NCBI GenBank assembly: GCA_964408805.1
Contig: CAYPAV010000011.1
Coordinates: forward strand, 62,001-126,000
Length of the DNA stretch: 64,000 nt
Reading direction: 5' to 3'
Source: CAYPAV01 sp964408805
GTDB taxonomy: Bacteria; Pseudomonadota; Alphaproteobacteria; UBA8366
Shown piece after piece: positions 38,379 through 46,806 of the stretch (positions are counted from its first letter, which is position 1; every line of letters begins with the position of its first letter). The notes below the pieces were generated by a model. It did not search any database. It was not told the DNA's origin and was given only the letters and a program-made list of their open reading frames with translations. The position numbers and the translations under genes are program-made.

Positions 38379-39499
38379 TTCGACGCCTCCACCGCCGCCT
38401 TAACCGCATCGTCCATCAGGTCGAAAGGCTCCAGCCCGAGGCGGTCCCGGACCATGGCGATGGCTTCGTCCTCGCCGGTACCGTGGATGGTGAAAAATAC
38501 CGGCAGGTCGGGTTTCAATTCCTCCCAGGCGTTCAGGATACCCTCGGTCATGACGTCGGTACGCGCGAAGGCGCCGCAGAAATTGACCAAGAGACATTTT
38601 ACCTTGGGGTGGGCGAGCACGAGCTCGAGCGCAGGTTTGCCGAGCGTATAGGCCTCGCCGCCGATTTCGAGAAAGTTCGACGGCTCGCCGCCGAAATGAC
38701 GCACCGCATCCATCGTCGTCATGGTGAGCCCCGCGCCATTGGCAAGAATGCCGACGGGCCCGTCGAACTCGATATAACGGAGATTGAACTCGCGGCCTCG
38801 GGATTCGAGTTCGGTCAGGGTCTCCGGAACACCCTGTTCGCGAAGATCCGGCTGGCGCGCCATGCCGGAATCCTCCAGCGTGAACTTACAATCCAGCGCC
38901 AAGACATCGCCACCGCCTGTGATGACGAGCGGGTTGATCTCGACCAAGGTGGCGTCGTTGGTGGCATAGACCGTGAACAACTTGGCGAGCGCCGCCGCCG
39001 TCGGATCCAGAGTCGGGCCTAGATCAAGCCCCTCGATCGCTTGTCCGGCACCGGCCGCGTCGATGCCGTGGCGGATGTCGATCGCATGGCGGATCAGCTT
39101 TTCGGGATGGTTTTCGGCGACCTCCTCGATATCCATGCCGCCCTCGGTCGAGAACAGCAGGAGGGGTCCCTTGCTCTCGGCGTCGTTCATGATCGCCGCG
39201 TAGAATTCCCGCGCGATGTCGGCCTGGGCTTCGACCAGGACGCGGCTGACCAGGTGCCCGTCGATGGTCATGCCGAGGATCGCCGCCGCCGCTGCTTCCG
39301 CTTCTTCCGCCGAGGCGGCCAGCTTGATGCCGCCTGCCTTGCCGCGCTTTCCGGTCGGGACCTGGGCCTTGACCACGCAGGCGCCGATCGCCGCCGCGGC
39401 GGCCCGCGCGGCATCCGGCGTTTGGACGAGCCGGCTCTCCGGGACCGCGATCCCGGCCGCGGCGAGCAGGGGCTTCGCCGCGTGTTCCTCGAAATCCAT
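38375..39499 (-). CDS. SucC-like acyl-CoA ligase, beta subunit
   Basis: A 374-residue ATP-grasp homologue of succinyl-CoA synthetase beta (SucC), slightly shorter than the usual 388 residues. It begins DFEEHAAKPLLAAAGIAVPE where housekeeping SucC has the EYQAK start, and contains KAQVPTGKRGKAGGIKLA, LFSTEGGMDIEEVAE, VEINPLVI and LANGAGLTMTTMDAV. It provides the nucleotide-binding half of the ligase. It lies five bases after the acylating aldehyde dehydrogenase gene, giving the order aldehyde dehydrogenase-beta-alpha. The divergence from housekeeping SucC and the gene order favour a dedicated catabolic ligase. Confidence 0.83.
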   Translation of the reverse strand: MDFEEHAAKPLLAAAGIAVPESRLVQTPDAARAAAAAIGACVVKAQVPTGKRGKAGGIKLAASAEEAEAAAAAILGMTIDGHLVSRVLVEAQADIAREFYAAIMNDAESKGPLLLFSTEGGMDIEEVAENHPEKLIRHAIDIRHGIDAAGAGQAIEGLDLGPTLDPTAAALAKLFTVYATNDATLVEINPLVITGGGDVLALDCKFTLEDSGMARQPDLREQGVPETLTELESRGREFNLRYIEFDGPVGILANGAGLTMTTMDAVRHFGGEPSNFLEIGGEAYTLGKPALELVLAHPKVKCLLVNFCGAFARTDVMTEGILNAWEELKPDLPVFFTIHGTGEDEAIAMVRDRLGLEPFDLMDDAVKAAVEASK

Positions 39500-39503
39500 T
39501 ATG

Positions 39504-40934
39504 CTACTTCCCGTATTTCGCCCAGTAGGGGCCGAACAGTTCTTCCTCGCTGGGCTTGTCTTCGGGGATCTCGGTGACGAGATGGGTCACGTTGATGAAG
39601 TGCCGGTAATTCAGATTTTCCGAGATCGAATTGCCGGCCCAAGTGCCGCAGCCCATCGAGAGCGTGAAGTTGAGTCCATTGGTGAAGGAACCGCCATTGC
39701 CGAAGGTATGCGCCTGGTTGACCAGCACCCGGACGACCTTGAGATCCTCGGCCAATTCACGGGTATGCTCGGGGGCATTGGTGTGGATACCGACCGAATG
39801 CCCCGCCCCCTGGAAATCGAGGATCGCCTGGACGTGATCCTTGGCATGCCCGAAATTCTTGGCCCGGTAGATCGCGAGCACGAGCGAGAGTTTCTCGCCC
39901 GAGAACGGATGGTCGGGGCCGACACCTTCATCCTCGACCATGATAAATTTGGCGTCTGCCGCCGCCGCCGGCAAATCCGCCGCCTTGGCGATAGCCTCGC
40001 AGCCGCGCGCGATCAGATGCCGGTTGAGCTTGCCGTCCTGCCACAGCGCCTGTTCAACCTGTTTGCATTCGTCGGGTGTCGCCCGATAGCCGCCGGCCCG
40101 TTCCAGGGCGGCGATGGCGTCCTCGTAGATGTCGTCGAGAATGGTGACCGAATTCTCCGAGGAACACGATGTCGAGTTGTCGAATATCTTGGAGGCGCAA
40201 ATCTTCTCCGCTGCATCGTCGAGATCGGCGGTCGAATCGATAATCACGGGCACATTGCCGGCGCCGACGCCGATCGCCGGGGTGCCGCTCGAATAGGCGG
40301 TGCGGACGTTGTTCTGGCTACCCGTGACGACGACTAGATCGACCGCTTTCATCAGCTGATGGGTCACTTCCTTGGTGACCGGTTTGGGGAGGATCTGCAC
40401 CAAATCCTCCGGCAGGCCGGCCTTCTTGAGCTCGGCCCGCATGTAATCGACGGTCTTCGCGGTGGTGGCCCAGCCCGACGGCGAGGGGGCGATGATGATC
40501 GGGTTGCGGCCCTTGATCGCCATCATCGCCTTGTTGACCGGGGTTGCCGCCGGATTGGTCGAGGGCGTGATCGCACCCACGATGCCGACCGGTTTTGCAT
40601 ATTTCACCAGCCCCTTGGCCTCGTCGCGCTCGATCACGCCGACCGTCTTGACCCTCAGCAGGTCGCGGAGCGCGCCGAAGTTCTTGCGCTGGTTCTTGAT
40701 GATCTTGTCCGGCGCGTTGCCGAGACCGGTGTCTTGGACCGCATGCTCCGCCAATTCCGCCGCGCGGCCTTCCTCGTAGATCGCCCAGCAAAGGGCCGTG
40801 ACGGCCTCGTCGACACGGGCCTGATCCGCGGTCTCGAATTCTCGGCGGGCGGCATGGGCGCGCGCCATCAAGGCGTCGATGACGGCCTCCGGATCGATCG
40901 CTTCGACGGCTGGTTTGGCTGCGACACTGGTCAT
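39504..40934 (-). CDS. CoA-acylating aldehyde dehydrogenase, sulfoacetaldehyde dehydrogenase-like (SauS type)
   Basis: A 476-residue CoA-acylating aldehyde dehydrogenase. It has the nucleotide-binding GIVGAITPSTNPAATPVNKA, SGTPAIGVGAGNVPVIID, and the catalytic cysteine in NSTSCSSENSV (about residue 257). The C-terminal GCGTWAGNSISENLNYRHF resembles SauS, the NADP-linked sulfoacetaldehyde dehydrogenase that interconverts sulfoacetyl-CoA and sulfoacetaldehyde. In the AdhE/EutE group the same chemistry acts on acetyl-CoA. Pairing with a SucCD-like ligase would give sulfoacetate to sulfoacetyl-CoA to sulfoacetaldehyde. No sulfoacetaldehyde acetyltransferase (Xsc) is in view, so the sulfonate assignment is an inference. 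The ATG at 40934 with GGAG upstream is preferred to a longer frame. Confidence 0.8.
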   Translation of the reverse strand: MTSVAAKPAVEAIDPEAVIDALMARAHAARREFETADQARVDEAVTALCWAIYEEGRAAELAEHAVQDTGLGNAPDKIIKNQRKNFGALRDLLRVKTVGVIERDEAKGLVKYAKPVGIVGAITPSTNPAATPVNKAMMAIKGRNPIIIAPSPSGWATTAKTVDYMRAELKKAGLPEDLVQILPKPVTKEVTHQLMKAVDLVVVTGSQNNVRTAYSSGTPAIGVGAGNVPVIIDSTADLDDAAEKICASKIFDNSTSCSSENSVTILDDIYEDAIAALERAGGYRATPDECKQVEQALWQDGKLNRHLIARGCEAIAKAADLPAAAADAKFIMVEDEGVGPDHPFSGEKLSLVLAIYRAKNFGHAKDHVQAILDFQGAGHSVGIHTNAPEHTRELAEDLKVVRVLVNQAHTFGNGGSFTNGLNFTLSMGCGTWAGNSISENLNYRHFINVTHLVTEIPEDKPSEEELFGPYWAKYGK

Positions 40935-41062
40935 GATATCGTCTCCGTGCGGTTTGGCGCGGGCGCGTTCCCGTGCGCGGGTCTTGGTCGGCGCGAGCGC
41001 CGCGATAGATATAAACCCCGACGGCGGTTCACCCAAGACCGCGAATCCGGGAGTGGGTCTCG

Positions 41063-42139
41063 ATGCGTTTGGAAGGCTTCACCGTCCGCCGGCTCGACAT
41101 TCCACTCGCGGTTCCCGCACATACCTCGGTTGCCGACATCGACGCATTCGACACGATCCTGATCGAGGCGGCGGGCGCCGACGGCGCCGTCGGTTTCGGT
41201 GAGGCAACCTTGCCGGTGGGCTATGCGCTCGAGACGCGCGAGCAAGGCTGGATCGTCGCCTGCAAGCTGGCCGAGGTCGCGGCCGGCATGGCGGGCGAGA
41301 ATGCCGTTCAATTGTTCGAACGCTCGCGACGCGTCGCCCCCTTCACCGTCGCCGCCCTGACGACGGCGGTCGAGATGATGATGGGACATCCCGCCCTTGC
41401 CGAAAAATCGGGCCCGGTCGAGCTCGTCGGCCTGGTCGACGGCCGCACGCCCGAGACCATCGAGGAGACGGTCGCGGAGGCGGTCGCGGCGGGTCACGAG
41501 GTCCTGAAGGTGCCGGTCGGGTGGGGGCTCGACAGTGATCTCGAACGGATCGAGATGGTGCGGCGGACAATCGGTGGCGGCGCGACTCGACTGCGGATCG
41601 CGGCCGACCAAGCCTATACGGTCGAAGACGCCGTCACCTTCGTCCGCTCGATCGCCGACGCCGATATCGAATGCGTCGAGCAGCCCTGTGTCGCCGACGA
41701 TTGGGACGCCGCCGTTGTGGTCAAATCCGCGACCGACGTGCCTATCATGCTCGATGCCTCGATTTTCGACCTGTCGGATATCGAACGGGCGGCGGCGCTG
41801 AAGGCGGCCGATCTGATAAAGCTGACGCTGATGAAGTCGGGCGGGTTGTCGAGCGCTCTCGAGGCCCTGCGGCGAGTGATCGAGAACGGAATGACGCCGG
41901 TCGTCGGCAACATGCTTCAGTCGGACCTCGCCTGCTGGATCGAGGCCCGTCTTGCCGGCGGGGCGGCCGGGCATCCAGCCGAGATGATCGGATTCCAAAA
42001 GATGCCGGCAGGTTTGCTGGCCCCGTCGCTCGACGTCGCGGACGGCGCCTTGATCCCGGCCGATACGACGCGACCGACGCTTGATCGCGAGACGGTGGGA
42101 CGCCTGACCGGGCATGTCCTGACATTCCCCGCAGCCTAG
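41063..42139 (+). CDS. Enolase superfamily protein (mandelate racemase/muconate lactonizing group)
   Basis: A 358-residue enolase-superfamily protein. The first acid/base region reads EVLKVPVGWG, with one lysine in place of the classic KxK. Metal ligands are D in RIAADQAYTV, E in CVEQPC and D in PIMLDASIFDL, and the seventh-strand lysine sits in KLTLMKSGGL. That arrangement is near dipeptide epimerases and hydroxyproline-type dehydratases rather than mandelate racemase itself. It is divergent from the SauS-like gene (128-base gap) and converges with the IclR gene by four bases, so the regulator may control both sides. Substrate unknown. Confidence 0.8.
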   Translation: MRLEGFTVRRLDIPLAVPAHTSVADIDAFDTILIEAAGADGAVGFGEATLPVGYALETREQGWIVACKLAEVAAGMAGENAVQLFERSRRVAPFTVAALTTAVEMMMGHPALAEKSGPVELVGLVDGRTPETIEETVAEAVAAGHEVLKVPVGWGLDSDLERIEMVRRTIGGGATRLRIAADQAYTVEDAVTFVRSIADADIECVEQPCVADDWDAAVVVKSATDVPIMLDASIFDLSDIERAAALKAADLIKLTLMKSGGLSSALEALRRVIENGMTPVVGNMLQSDLACWIEARLAGGAAGHPAEMIGFQKMPAGLLAPSLDVADGALIPADTTRPTLDRETVGRLTGHVLTFPAA

Positions 42140-42930
42140 CATTCTGGCGGCCGGGCGCCGGCGTCGTCGATCGGCATGGCGGCGGTCAGCGCCTCGGCCG
42201 CCTCGCGGAGTATCGGCAGGCGAGCCAGGGCCGCCGCCGGCGCCAACCGCGCAACGGGGGCGTGAACCGCGAGCGCGGCGATCGTTCGGCCCCCGCCGTC
42301 GCGAACCGGGACGGCGAGGCCCATCATGCCGAGCGTGTTTTCCTGATCGTTGAGGGCATGGCCCTGGCGGCGGATCACTTTCAGCTGGGCGAGCAGGGCG
42401 TCCGCGTCGGTGATCGTCCGCTCGGTGAAGCCGGTCAGGGGCAGGACATTGACCAGTCGTTTTCGAGCCCGGGCATCGAGCATCGCCAGCAGCATCTTGC
42501 CGATCCCGGTGCAATGGGCCGGGACCCGACTGCCGGGTTGCAATTGCATGCGGAGCGGCCAATCGCATTCGACGCGCTCCATATAGAGGACCTCGTGATT
42601 GTCGAGGATGCCGAGGTTGCAGGTCTCGCCCAACTCGTCCACGAGGCCCTGCAGGATCGCCCGCATCGGGGCATCGCCGAGCGACCGCGCCAACGTACCG
42701 TGGGCGAGCGCGCGGAGTCTGGGCGCGATGGCGTAGCCGTCCCCGTCGGGCGCGCGGCGCAGCAGGCCTTCGTCGACCAATTGCCGGACGATGCGATGCA
42801 CGGTCTGTTTCGGGAGGCCGAGCCACATGCCGATGGCGCCGACACTGACCGGACCCGAATGGCCGATCACCGTCTCCAGCACCGTCAAGGCCTTTGCCAG
42901 GGCCGATCCGTTTCCGCCGTCGCGTGGCAT
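42136..42930 (-). CDS. IclR family transcriptional regulator
   Basis: A 264-residue IclR-type regulator. Residues 8-70 are the winged helix-turn-helix (LAKALTVLETVIGHSGPVSV then LPKQTVHRIVRQLVDEGLL). The C-terminal effector domain has PGSRVPAHCTGIGKMLLA and VPVRDGGGRTIAALAVHAP, both conserved in the family. IclR proteins bind small carboxylates or aromatics and control neighbouring catabolic operons. The closest candidates are the enolase-superfamily gene and the SauS/SucCD-like operon. The gene's own stop overlaps the converging enolase gene by four bases. Confidence 0.9.
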   Translation of the reverse strand: MPRDGGNGSALAKALTVLETVIGHSGPVSVGAIGMWLGLPKQTVHRIVRQLVDEGLLRRAPDGDGYAIAPRLRALAHGTLARSLGDAPMRAILQGLVDELGETCNLGILDNHEVLYMERVECDWPLRMQLQPGSRVPAHCTGIGKMLLAMLDARARKRLVNVLPLTGFTERTITDADALLAQLKVIRRQGHALNDQENTLGMMGLAVPVRDGGGRTIAALAVHAPVARLAPAAALARLPILREAAEALTAAMPIDDAGARPPEC

Positions 42931-43054
42931 TCGGCGTGAGTCCCCGTTCGATTACCGGAACAAGGGTATTCACGGTTCGGCCTGTTTCAACATGAAACAC
43001 GAGGAAACGATAGTATTCGTCTCGAAAACAAATGATTTTGCCGATTTATGGCAA

Positions 43055-43093
43055 GAAAAAACGGGTCGCGGTGATATCCGCGACCCGTTTTTC
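43055..43093 (-). terminator. Intrinsic terminator of groEL
   Basis: A perfect 11-base-pair stem (ACGGGTCGCGG at 43061-43071, CCGCGACCCGT at 43078-43088) has a six-base loop TGATAT. It is flanked by six A on the left and five T on the right. Read on the minus strand it lies just after the groEL stop and ends in a T run, so it terminates groESL; it may also work in the other direction. Confidence 0.9.
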
Positions 43094-43120
43094 GATTGGC
43101 TATTAGCCGGTCGGCTGGGC

Positions 43121-44764
43121 TTACATGCCCATACCGCCCATGCCCATGTCACCGCCCGGCATCGGCGGCATGGCCGCCTTGTCTTCCGGCTTCTCGGCAA
43201 CCATGGCCTCCGTGGAGATCAGGATGCCGGCGACCGAGGCCGCATCTTGCAGCGCCGTCCGCACGACCTTGGTGGGATCGATGATGCCCGACTTGATCAT
43301 GTCGACGAAGGTGCCGGTCTGTGCGTCGAAGCCAAAGTTCTTGTCCTTCGACTCCGTCAGCTTACCGATCACGATCGACCCGTCGGCGCCCGCGTTCTCG
43401 GCGATCTGACGCACCGGCGCGGTAATCGCGCGCCGAACGATATCGATGCCGACACGCTGGTCGTCATTGTCCGGATCGGTCTTGTCGAGCGATTTCAGCG
43501 CGTAGAGAAGCGCGCTGCCGCCGCCCGGGACGATGCCTTCCTCGACCGCGGCACGGGTCGAATTCATGGCGTCCTCGACCCGGTCCTTGCGCTCCTTCAC
43601 CTCGATCTCGGTGGCACCGCCGACCCGGATCACCGCAACACCGCCGGCCAATTTGGCGAGGCGTTCCTGCAGCTTCTCCTTGTCGTAGTCGGAGGACGTT
43701 TCCTCGATCTGCGCGCGGATCTGGCCGCAACGCGCCTCGATGTCCTTCTTCTTGCCCGCACCCTCGACGATGGTCGAGTTGTCCTTGTCGATGGACACCC
43801 GCTTGGCCTGGCCGAGCATGTCGATGGTGACATTCTCGAGCTTGATGCCGAGATCCTCGGAAATCACCTGGCCGCCGGTCAGAACAGCGATGTCCTGCAA
43901 CATGGCCTTGCGGCGATCGCCGAAGCCGGGCGCCTTGACGGCGGACACCTTGAGGCCGCCGCGCAGCCGATTGACGACCAGGGTCGCCAGGGCCTCGCCC
44001 TCGACATCCTCGGCGACGACCAGCAGGGGCCGGCCGCTCTGAACGACGGATTCGAGCAGCGGCAGCATCGGCTGCAGGCCCGATAGCTTCGACTCGTGGA
44101 TCAGGATATAGGGATCCTCGAGCTCGCAGAGCATCTTATCGGGGTTGGTGATGAAGTACGGCGAAAGATAGCCGCGATCGAACTGCATGCCCTCGACGAC
44201 GTCGAGCTCGGTCTCGAGGCTCTTCGCCTCCTCGACCGTGATCACGCCCTCGTTGCCGACGCGCTCCATGGCCTGGGCCAGGAAATCGCCGATCTCGCGG
44301 TCGCCATTGGCCGAAATCGTACCGACCTGGGCAATCTCCTCGTTCAAGGAAACCTTGCGCGAGCGCTTCACGAGGTCGGCAACGACGGCCGAAACCGCCA
44401 CGTCGACGCCGCGCCGCAGATCCATCGGGTTCATGCCGGCGGCCACGGCCTTGACGCCCTCGCGGACGATGGCTTGCGCCAGAACCGTTGCCGTGGTGGT
44501 GCCGTCGCCGGCTAGATCATTGGTCTTGCTGGCGACTTCGCGGATCATCTGCGCGCCCATGTTCTCGAACTTGTCGGAAAGCTCGATTTCCTTGGCGACG
44601 GTGACGCCGTCCTTGGTGGTGCGCGGCGCGCCGAACGACTTGTCGAGCACGACGTTACGGCCCTTCGGGCCTAAGGTAACCTTGACCGCATCGGCCAGGA
44701 TATTGACGCCGTTGAGCATACGATCTCGGGCGTCCGTGGAAAACTTCACATCTTTAGCAGCCAT
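43121..44764 (-). CDS. groEL: Chaperonin GroEL (Hsp60)
   Basis: The 547-residue ATP-dependent chaperonin, standard length. It contains TLGPKGRNVVLDKSFGAP, the ATP-binding GDGTTTATVLAQAI, and the Gly/Met-rich tail GGDMGMGGMGM. It folds non-native proteins in a double ring with GroES. It follows groES by 75 bases in one operon, with CIRCE upstream and a strong terminator downstream. Nothing unusual is seen in the sequence, so this looks like a housekeeping copy; other copies may exist elsewhere, as is common in alphaproteobacteria. Confidence 0.97.
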   Translation of the reverse strand: MAAKDVKFSTDARDRMLNGVNILADAVKVTLGPKGRNVVLDKSFGAPRTTKDGVTVAKEIELSDKFENMGAQMIREVASKTNDLAGDGTTTATVLAQAIVREGVKAVAAGMNPMDLRRGVDVAVSAVVADLVKRSRKVSLNEEIAQVGTISANGDREIGDFLAQAMERVGNEGVITVEEAKSLETELDVVEGMQFDRGYLSPYFITNPDKMLCELEDPYILIHESKLSGLQPMLPLLESVVQSGRPLLVVAEDVEGEALATLVVNRLRGGLKVSAVKAPGFGDRRKAMLQDIAVLTGGQVISEDLGIKLENVTIDMLGQAKRVSIDKDNSTIVEGAGKKKDIEARCGQIRAQIEETSSDYDKEKLQERLAKLAGGVAVIRVGGATEIEVKERKDRVEDAMNSTRAAVEEGIVPGGGSALLYALKSLDKTDPDNDDQRVGIDIVRRAITAPVRQIAENAGADGSIVIGKLTESKDKNFGFDAQTGTFVDMIKSGIIDPTKVVRTALQDAASVAGILISTEAMVAEKPEDKAAMPPMPGGDMGMGGMGM

Positions 44765-44800
44765 TTTCGGATATTCCCTCCGTTGAGGCTTGAACGGGAA

Positions 44801-44821
44801 AAGGCGGCTTCAGGCCGCCTT
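44801..44821 (-). other. Intercistronic hairpin between groES and groEL
   Basis: AAGGCGGC (44801-44808) and GCCGCCTT (44814-44821) form an eight-pair stem with a five-base loop, inside the gap between groES and groEL. It has no T run in the direction of transcription, so it is not a terminator. In Agrobacterium a hairpin in this place guides cleavage of groESL mRNA; a similar processing role is inferred here. Confidence 0.6.
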
Positions 44822-44839
44822 CACATTCGCATTGGTGCC

Positions 44840-45130
44840 CTAGAGGACCCCCATGATATCGCTCTCGTTCATGATCAGCAGCTCGTCACCGTCAAGGGTG
44901 ACCTCGGTGCCGGACCATTTGCCGAACAGAACGGTATCGCCGGCCTTGACGTCCAGCGGCGAGATGTCGCCCTGGTCGTTGCGCTTGCCGGGGCCGACGG
45001 CCATGATCTTGCCCTGCATCGGCTTTTCCTTCGCCGTGTCGGGAATGATGATGCCACCGGATGTCTTCTCGTCGTCATCGAGCCGCTTGACCACGACTCG
45101 GTCGTGCAACGGCCTAAAACTAATGCCCAT
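44840..45130 (-). CDS. groES: Co-chaperonin GroES (Hsp10)
   Basis: The 96-residue GroES lid protein. It has FRPLHDRVVVKRLDDDEKTS at the N-terminus, then GGIIIPDTAKEKPMQGKIMA, DTVLFGKWSGTEV and a C-terminal ELLIMNESDIMGVL, all standard. It caps GroEL in the ATP cycle. It is the first gene of the operon, read from the CIRCE-linked promoter, with GGGAGAAAAG upstream of its ATG. Confidence 0.97.
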   Translation of the reverse strand: MGISFRPLHDRVVVKRLDDDEKTSGGIIIPDTAKEKPMQGKIMAVGPGKRNDQGDISPLDVKAGDTVLFGKWSGTEVTLDGDELLIMNESDIMGVL

Positions 45131-45205
45131 CGCTTCTTTTCTCCCTGGGTTGATTTGAGTCTAACCCTCTGAAATGACGGTTAAAGCAACCGTCCAATGG
45201 AATTA

Positions 45206-45232
45206 CTAGCACTCACTCATGATGAGTGCTAG
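45206..45232 (-). promoter_or_regulatory. CIRCE operator (HrcA binding site) of groESL
   Basis: A perfect inverted repeat CTAGCACTC-N9-GAGTGCTAG (arms 45206-45214 and 45224-45232) matches the CIRCE consensus TTAGCACTC-N9-GAGTGCTAA apart from the outermost base of each arm. It lies between the predicted -10 and the groES start, so HrcA binding would block transcription until heat shock. No hrcA gene is in the window. Confidence 0.95.
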
Positions 45233-45236
45233 CGGG

Positions 45237-45265
45237 CAAATAAGCCGCTTGAGGCCGAGGGTCAA
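45237..45265 (-). promoter_or_regulatory. groESL promoter (sigma-70 type)
   Basis: On the minus strand TTGACC (45265-45260) and TATTTG (45242-45237) are 17 bases apart, directly upstream of CIRCE. The arrangement promoter-CIRCE-groES is the usual one for HrcA-controlled chaperonin operons. Confidence 0.75.
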
Positions 45266-45392
45266 GACTTTTCCCCCGAATTTATTGAAATTTATTCACG
45301 GAAGACCATCTGATCGTCTTCGAAGGAGAATGCTTGTCAGACCCGTCCGTGGTTGGCAGCATTCCCGAAATCATCATCCTAGGAGATGAAGC

Positions 45393-45878
45393 ATGGCGGA
45401 TCTCAGTCAAATTTTAGCGCGACGCGAAGAACTGAAGCGGCGCTATGTCGACGAGGCGACACCGGTCGCCGGCGAGGCCGGCACGGGGGGCGTCGATCAT
45501 CTGGCGCTGATCTCGTCCGACATCGAACGGACGATCCTTTTCTATACCGACATTCTCGGCATGCAGGTCACGCGGATCATCCAGAATCGCGACGAGCCGA
45601 CATCGACTCATATCTTTCTCGATATGGGCGGCGGCAATATGATGGCCTTCTTCGATTTTCCAGAGCACGGCGCCGACCCCGCGGTCCGGGGCATCGGTGC
45701 CATGCATCATGTGGCCCTGAAGGCGACCAAGGCGCAGTACCAGGCGGTGATCCGCAATCTCAAGGACGGCGACATCGGCTATTCGATTCATGGCGACGAG
45801 GAGGAGGGGTCTGTCTATTTCCGGGACCCGGACAATATCCTGCTCGAGGTGCGCACCAACTATCGCCGCGCCGCCTAG
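45393..45878 (+). CDS. VOC family protein (glyoxalase/bleomycin resistance fold)
   Basis: A 161-residue vicinal-oxygen-chelate protein. After an N-terminal helix (about 1-27), one double beta-alpha-beta module starts at GVDHLALISSDIERTILFYT. It gives the metal-type positions His in GVDHLA, HIFLDMGGGNMMAFFDF, His in AMHHVALKA, and Glu in LLEVRTNYR, consistent with two His and a Glu around a metal. Members are isomerases, lyases or ring-cleaving dioxygenases. The ATG follows TAGGAGATG. It is a single gene between groESL and a converging two-module VOC gene. Confidence 0.82.
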   Translation: MADLSQILARREELKRRYVDEATPVAGEAGTGGVDHLALISSDIERTILFYTDILGMQVTRIIQNRDEPTSTHIFLDMGGGNMMAFFDFPEHGADPAVRGIGAMHHVALKATKAQYQAVIRNLKDGDIGYSIHGDEEEGSVYFRDPDNILLEVRTNYRRAA

Positions 45879-45890
45879 CCTGGATCCCGG

Positions 45891-46703
45891 TCAGAGCAAG
45901 TTCGACAGCTCTACCAGATTGCCGTCCGGATCGCGGCAATAGACGGAATTGATCGGCCCGAGAGCGCCGTTCCGGGTCGAGGGCGGCACCTCGATCTCGA
46001 CCCCGCCCGCCTTCAGTGCGGCGACGATATCCGCCATCGGCGACTTGGCGAGAAGGCAGAAATCCTGGCCGCCCGTCCGCGCGTCCCGGGCGCGGGGCCA
46101 GTCGGTGTGGTCGGGGTGAAGGTTGAACTTGTGGCGACCGAAACCAAGCGCCGGCGGTGACAGGTCGCGTTCCGCGGGCAATGCCGTCATGCCGAGAATA
46201 TCGCAATAGAATCCGCGGGTGGCGTCGAGATCGCGAACCCGCATCACCACGTGGTCGACCCGGTCCAATACGAAATCTTCACCGGCCGACCGGTCGAACT
46301 CGCCCGCGTAGTTGGATATCTCGACGAGATTGCCGTCGGGATCGCGGAAATAGACCGATTCCATCGCTCCCAGCGCGCCCGTCCTGGTGCCGGGGCCCAT
46401 TTCGATCTCTGTACCGAGTGCATCGAGCCGGGGTGTCAACTCGGCGATCGGCGTCCGGGCGATCAGGCAGAAATCCTCGCCGCCGGGGGCGGGATCCCGG
46501 GCGCGCGGATGCCAGTCGCTGGTCGCCGGATGGAGGTTCAGCTTGTGGTCCCCGAAGCGGAGCGCCGACCGTTCGATCGTATCGCCGAAGGTAATCCGCC
46601 GCATGCCGAGCAGCTTTTCGTAGAATTCGCAGGTTCGGTCGACATCCGTCACCCGCAGCACGAAATGGTCGATCCGGTCGATCTCGATCTTCGGTCCAGG
46701 CAT
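45891..46703 (-). CDS. Two-domain VOC family protein (dioxygenase-like)
   Basis: A 270-residue protein with two fused VOC modules, starting at about residues 8 (IDRIDHFVLRVTDVDRTCEF) and 140 (LDRVDHVVMRVRDLDATRGF). Each ends with a SVYxRDPDGNLVE strand. Such two-module VOC proteins include extradiol ring-cleavage dioxygenases and glyoxalase-like enzymes; the tandem modules form one metal site. The ATG at 46703 begins the first module properly; the longer upstream frame would overlap the divergent CoA-transferase. It is divergent from the CoA-transferase/CitE pair (103-base gap), so it may be co-regulated with it. Confidence 0.82.
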   Translation of the reverse strand: MPGPKIEIDRIDHFVLRVTDVDRTCEFYEKLLGMRRITFGDTIERSALRFGDHKLNLHPATSDWHPRARDPAPGGEDFCLIARTPIAELTPRLDALGTEIEMGPGTRTGALGAMESVYFRDPDGNLVEISNYAGEFDRSAGEDFVLDRVDHVVMRVRDLDATRGFYCDILGMTALPAERDLSPPALGFGRHKFNLHPDHTDWPRARDARTGGQDFCLLAKSPMADIVAALKAGGVEIEVPPSTRNGALGPINSVYCRDPDGNLVELSNLL

Positions 46704-46806
46704 CAAGGCCACTCCCGCATTTGCCGAAGGCGCCGCATTATGCGTTGCCGCAAGGGCCGAGGCGAATACTTTGCTAGCGACGCTCGCGGTAAGAGATCGG
46801 TTGTAA

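Noticed and set aside
40931..43000. A 689-codon minus-strand open frame opposite the enolase gene and running over the IclR gene
   Set aside because: Arg/Pro-rich shadow sequence; the enolase-superfamily and IclR genes explain the region.
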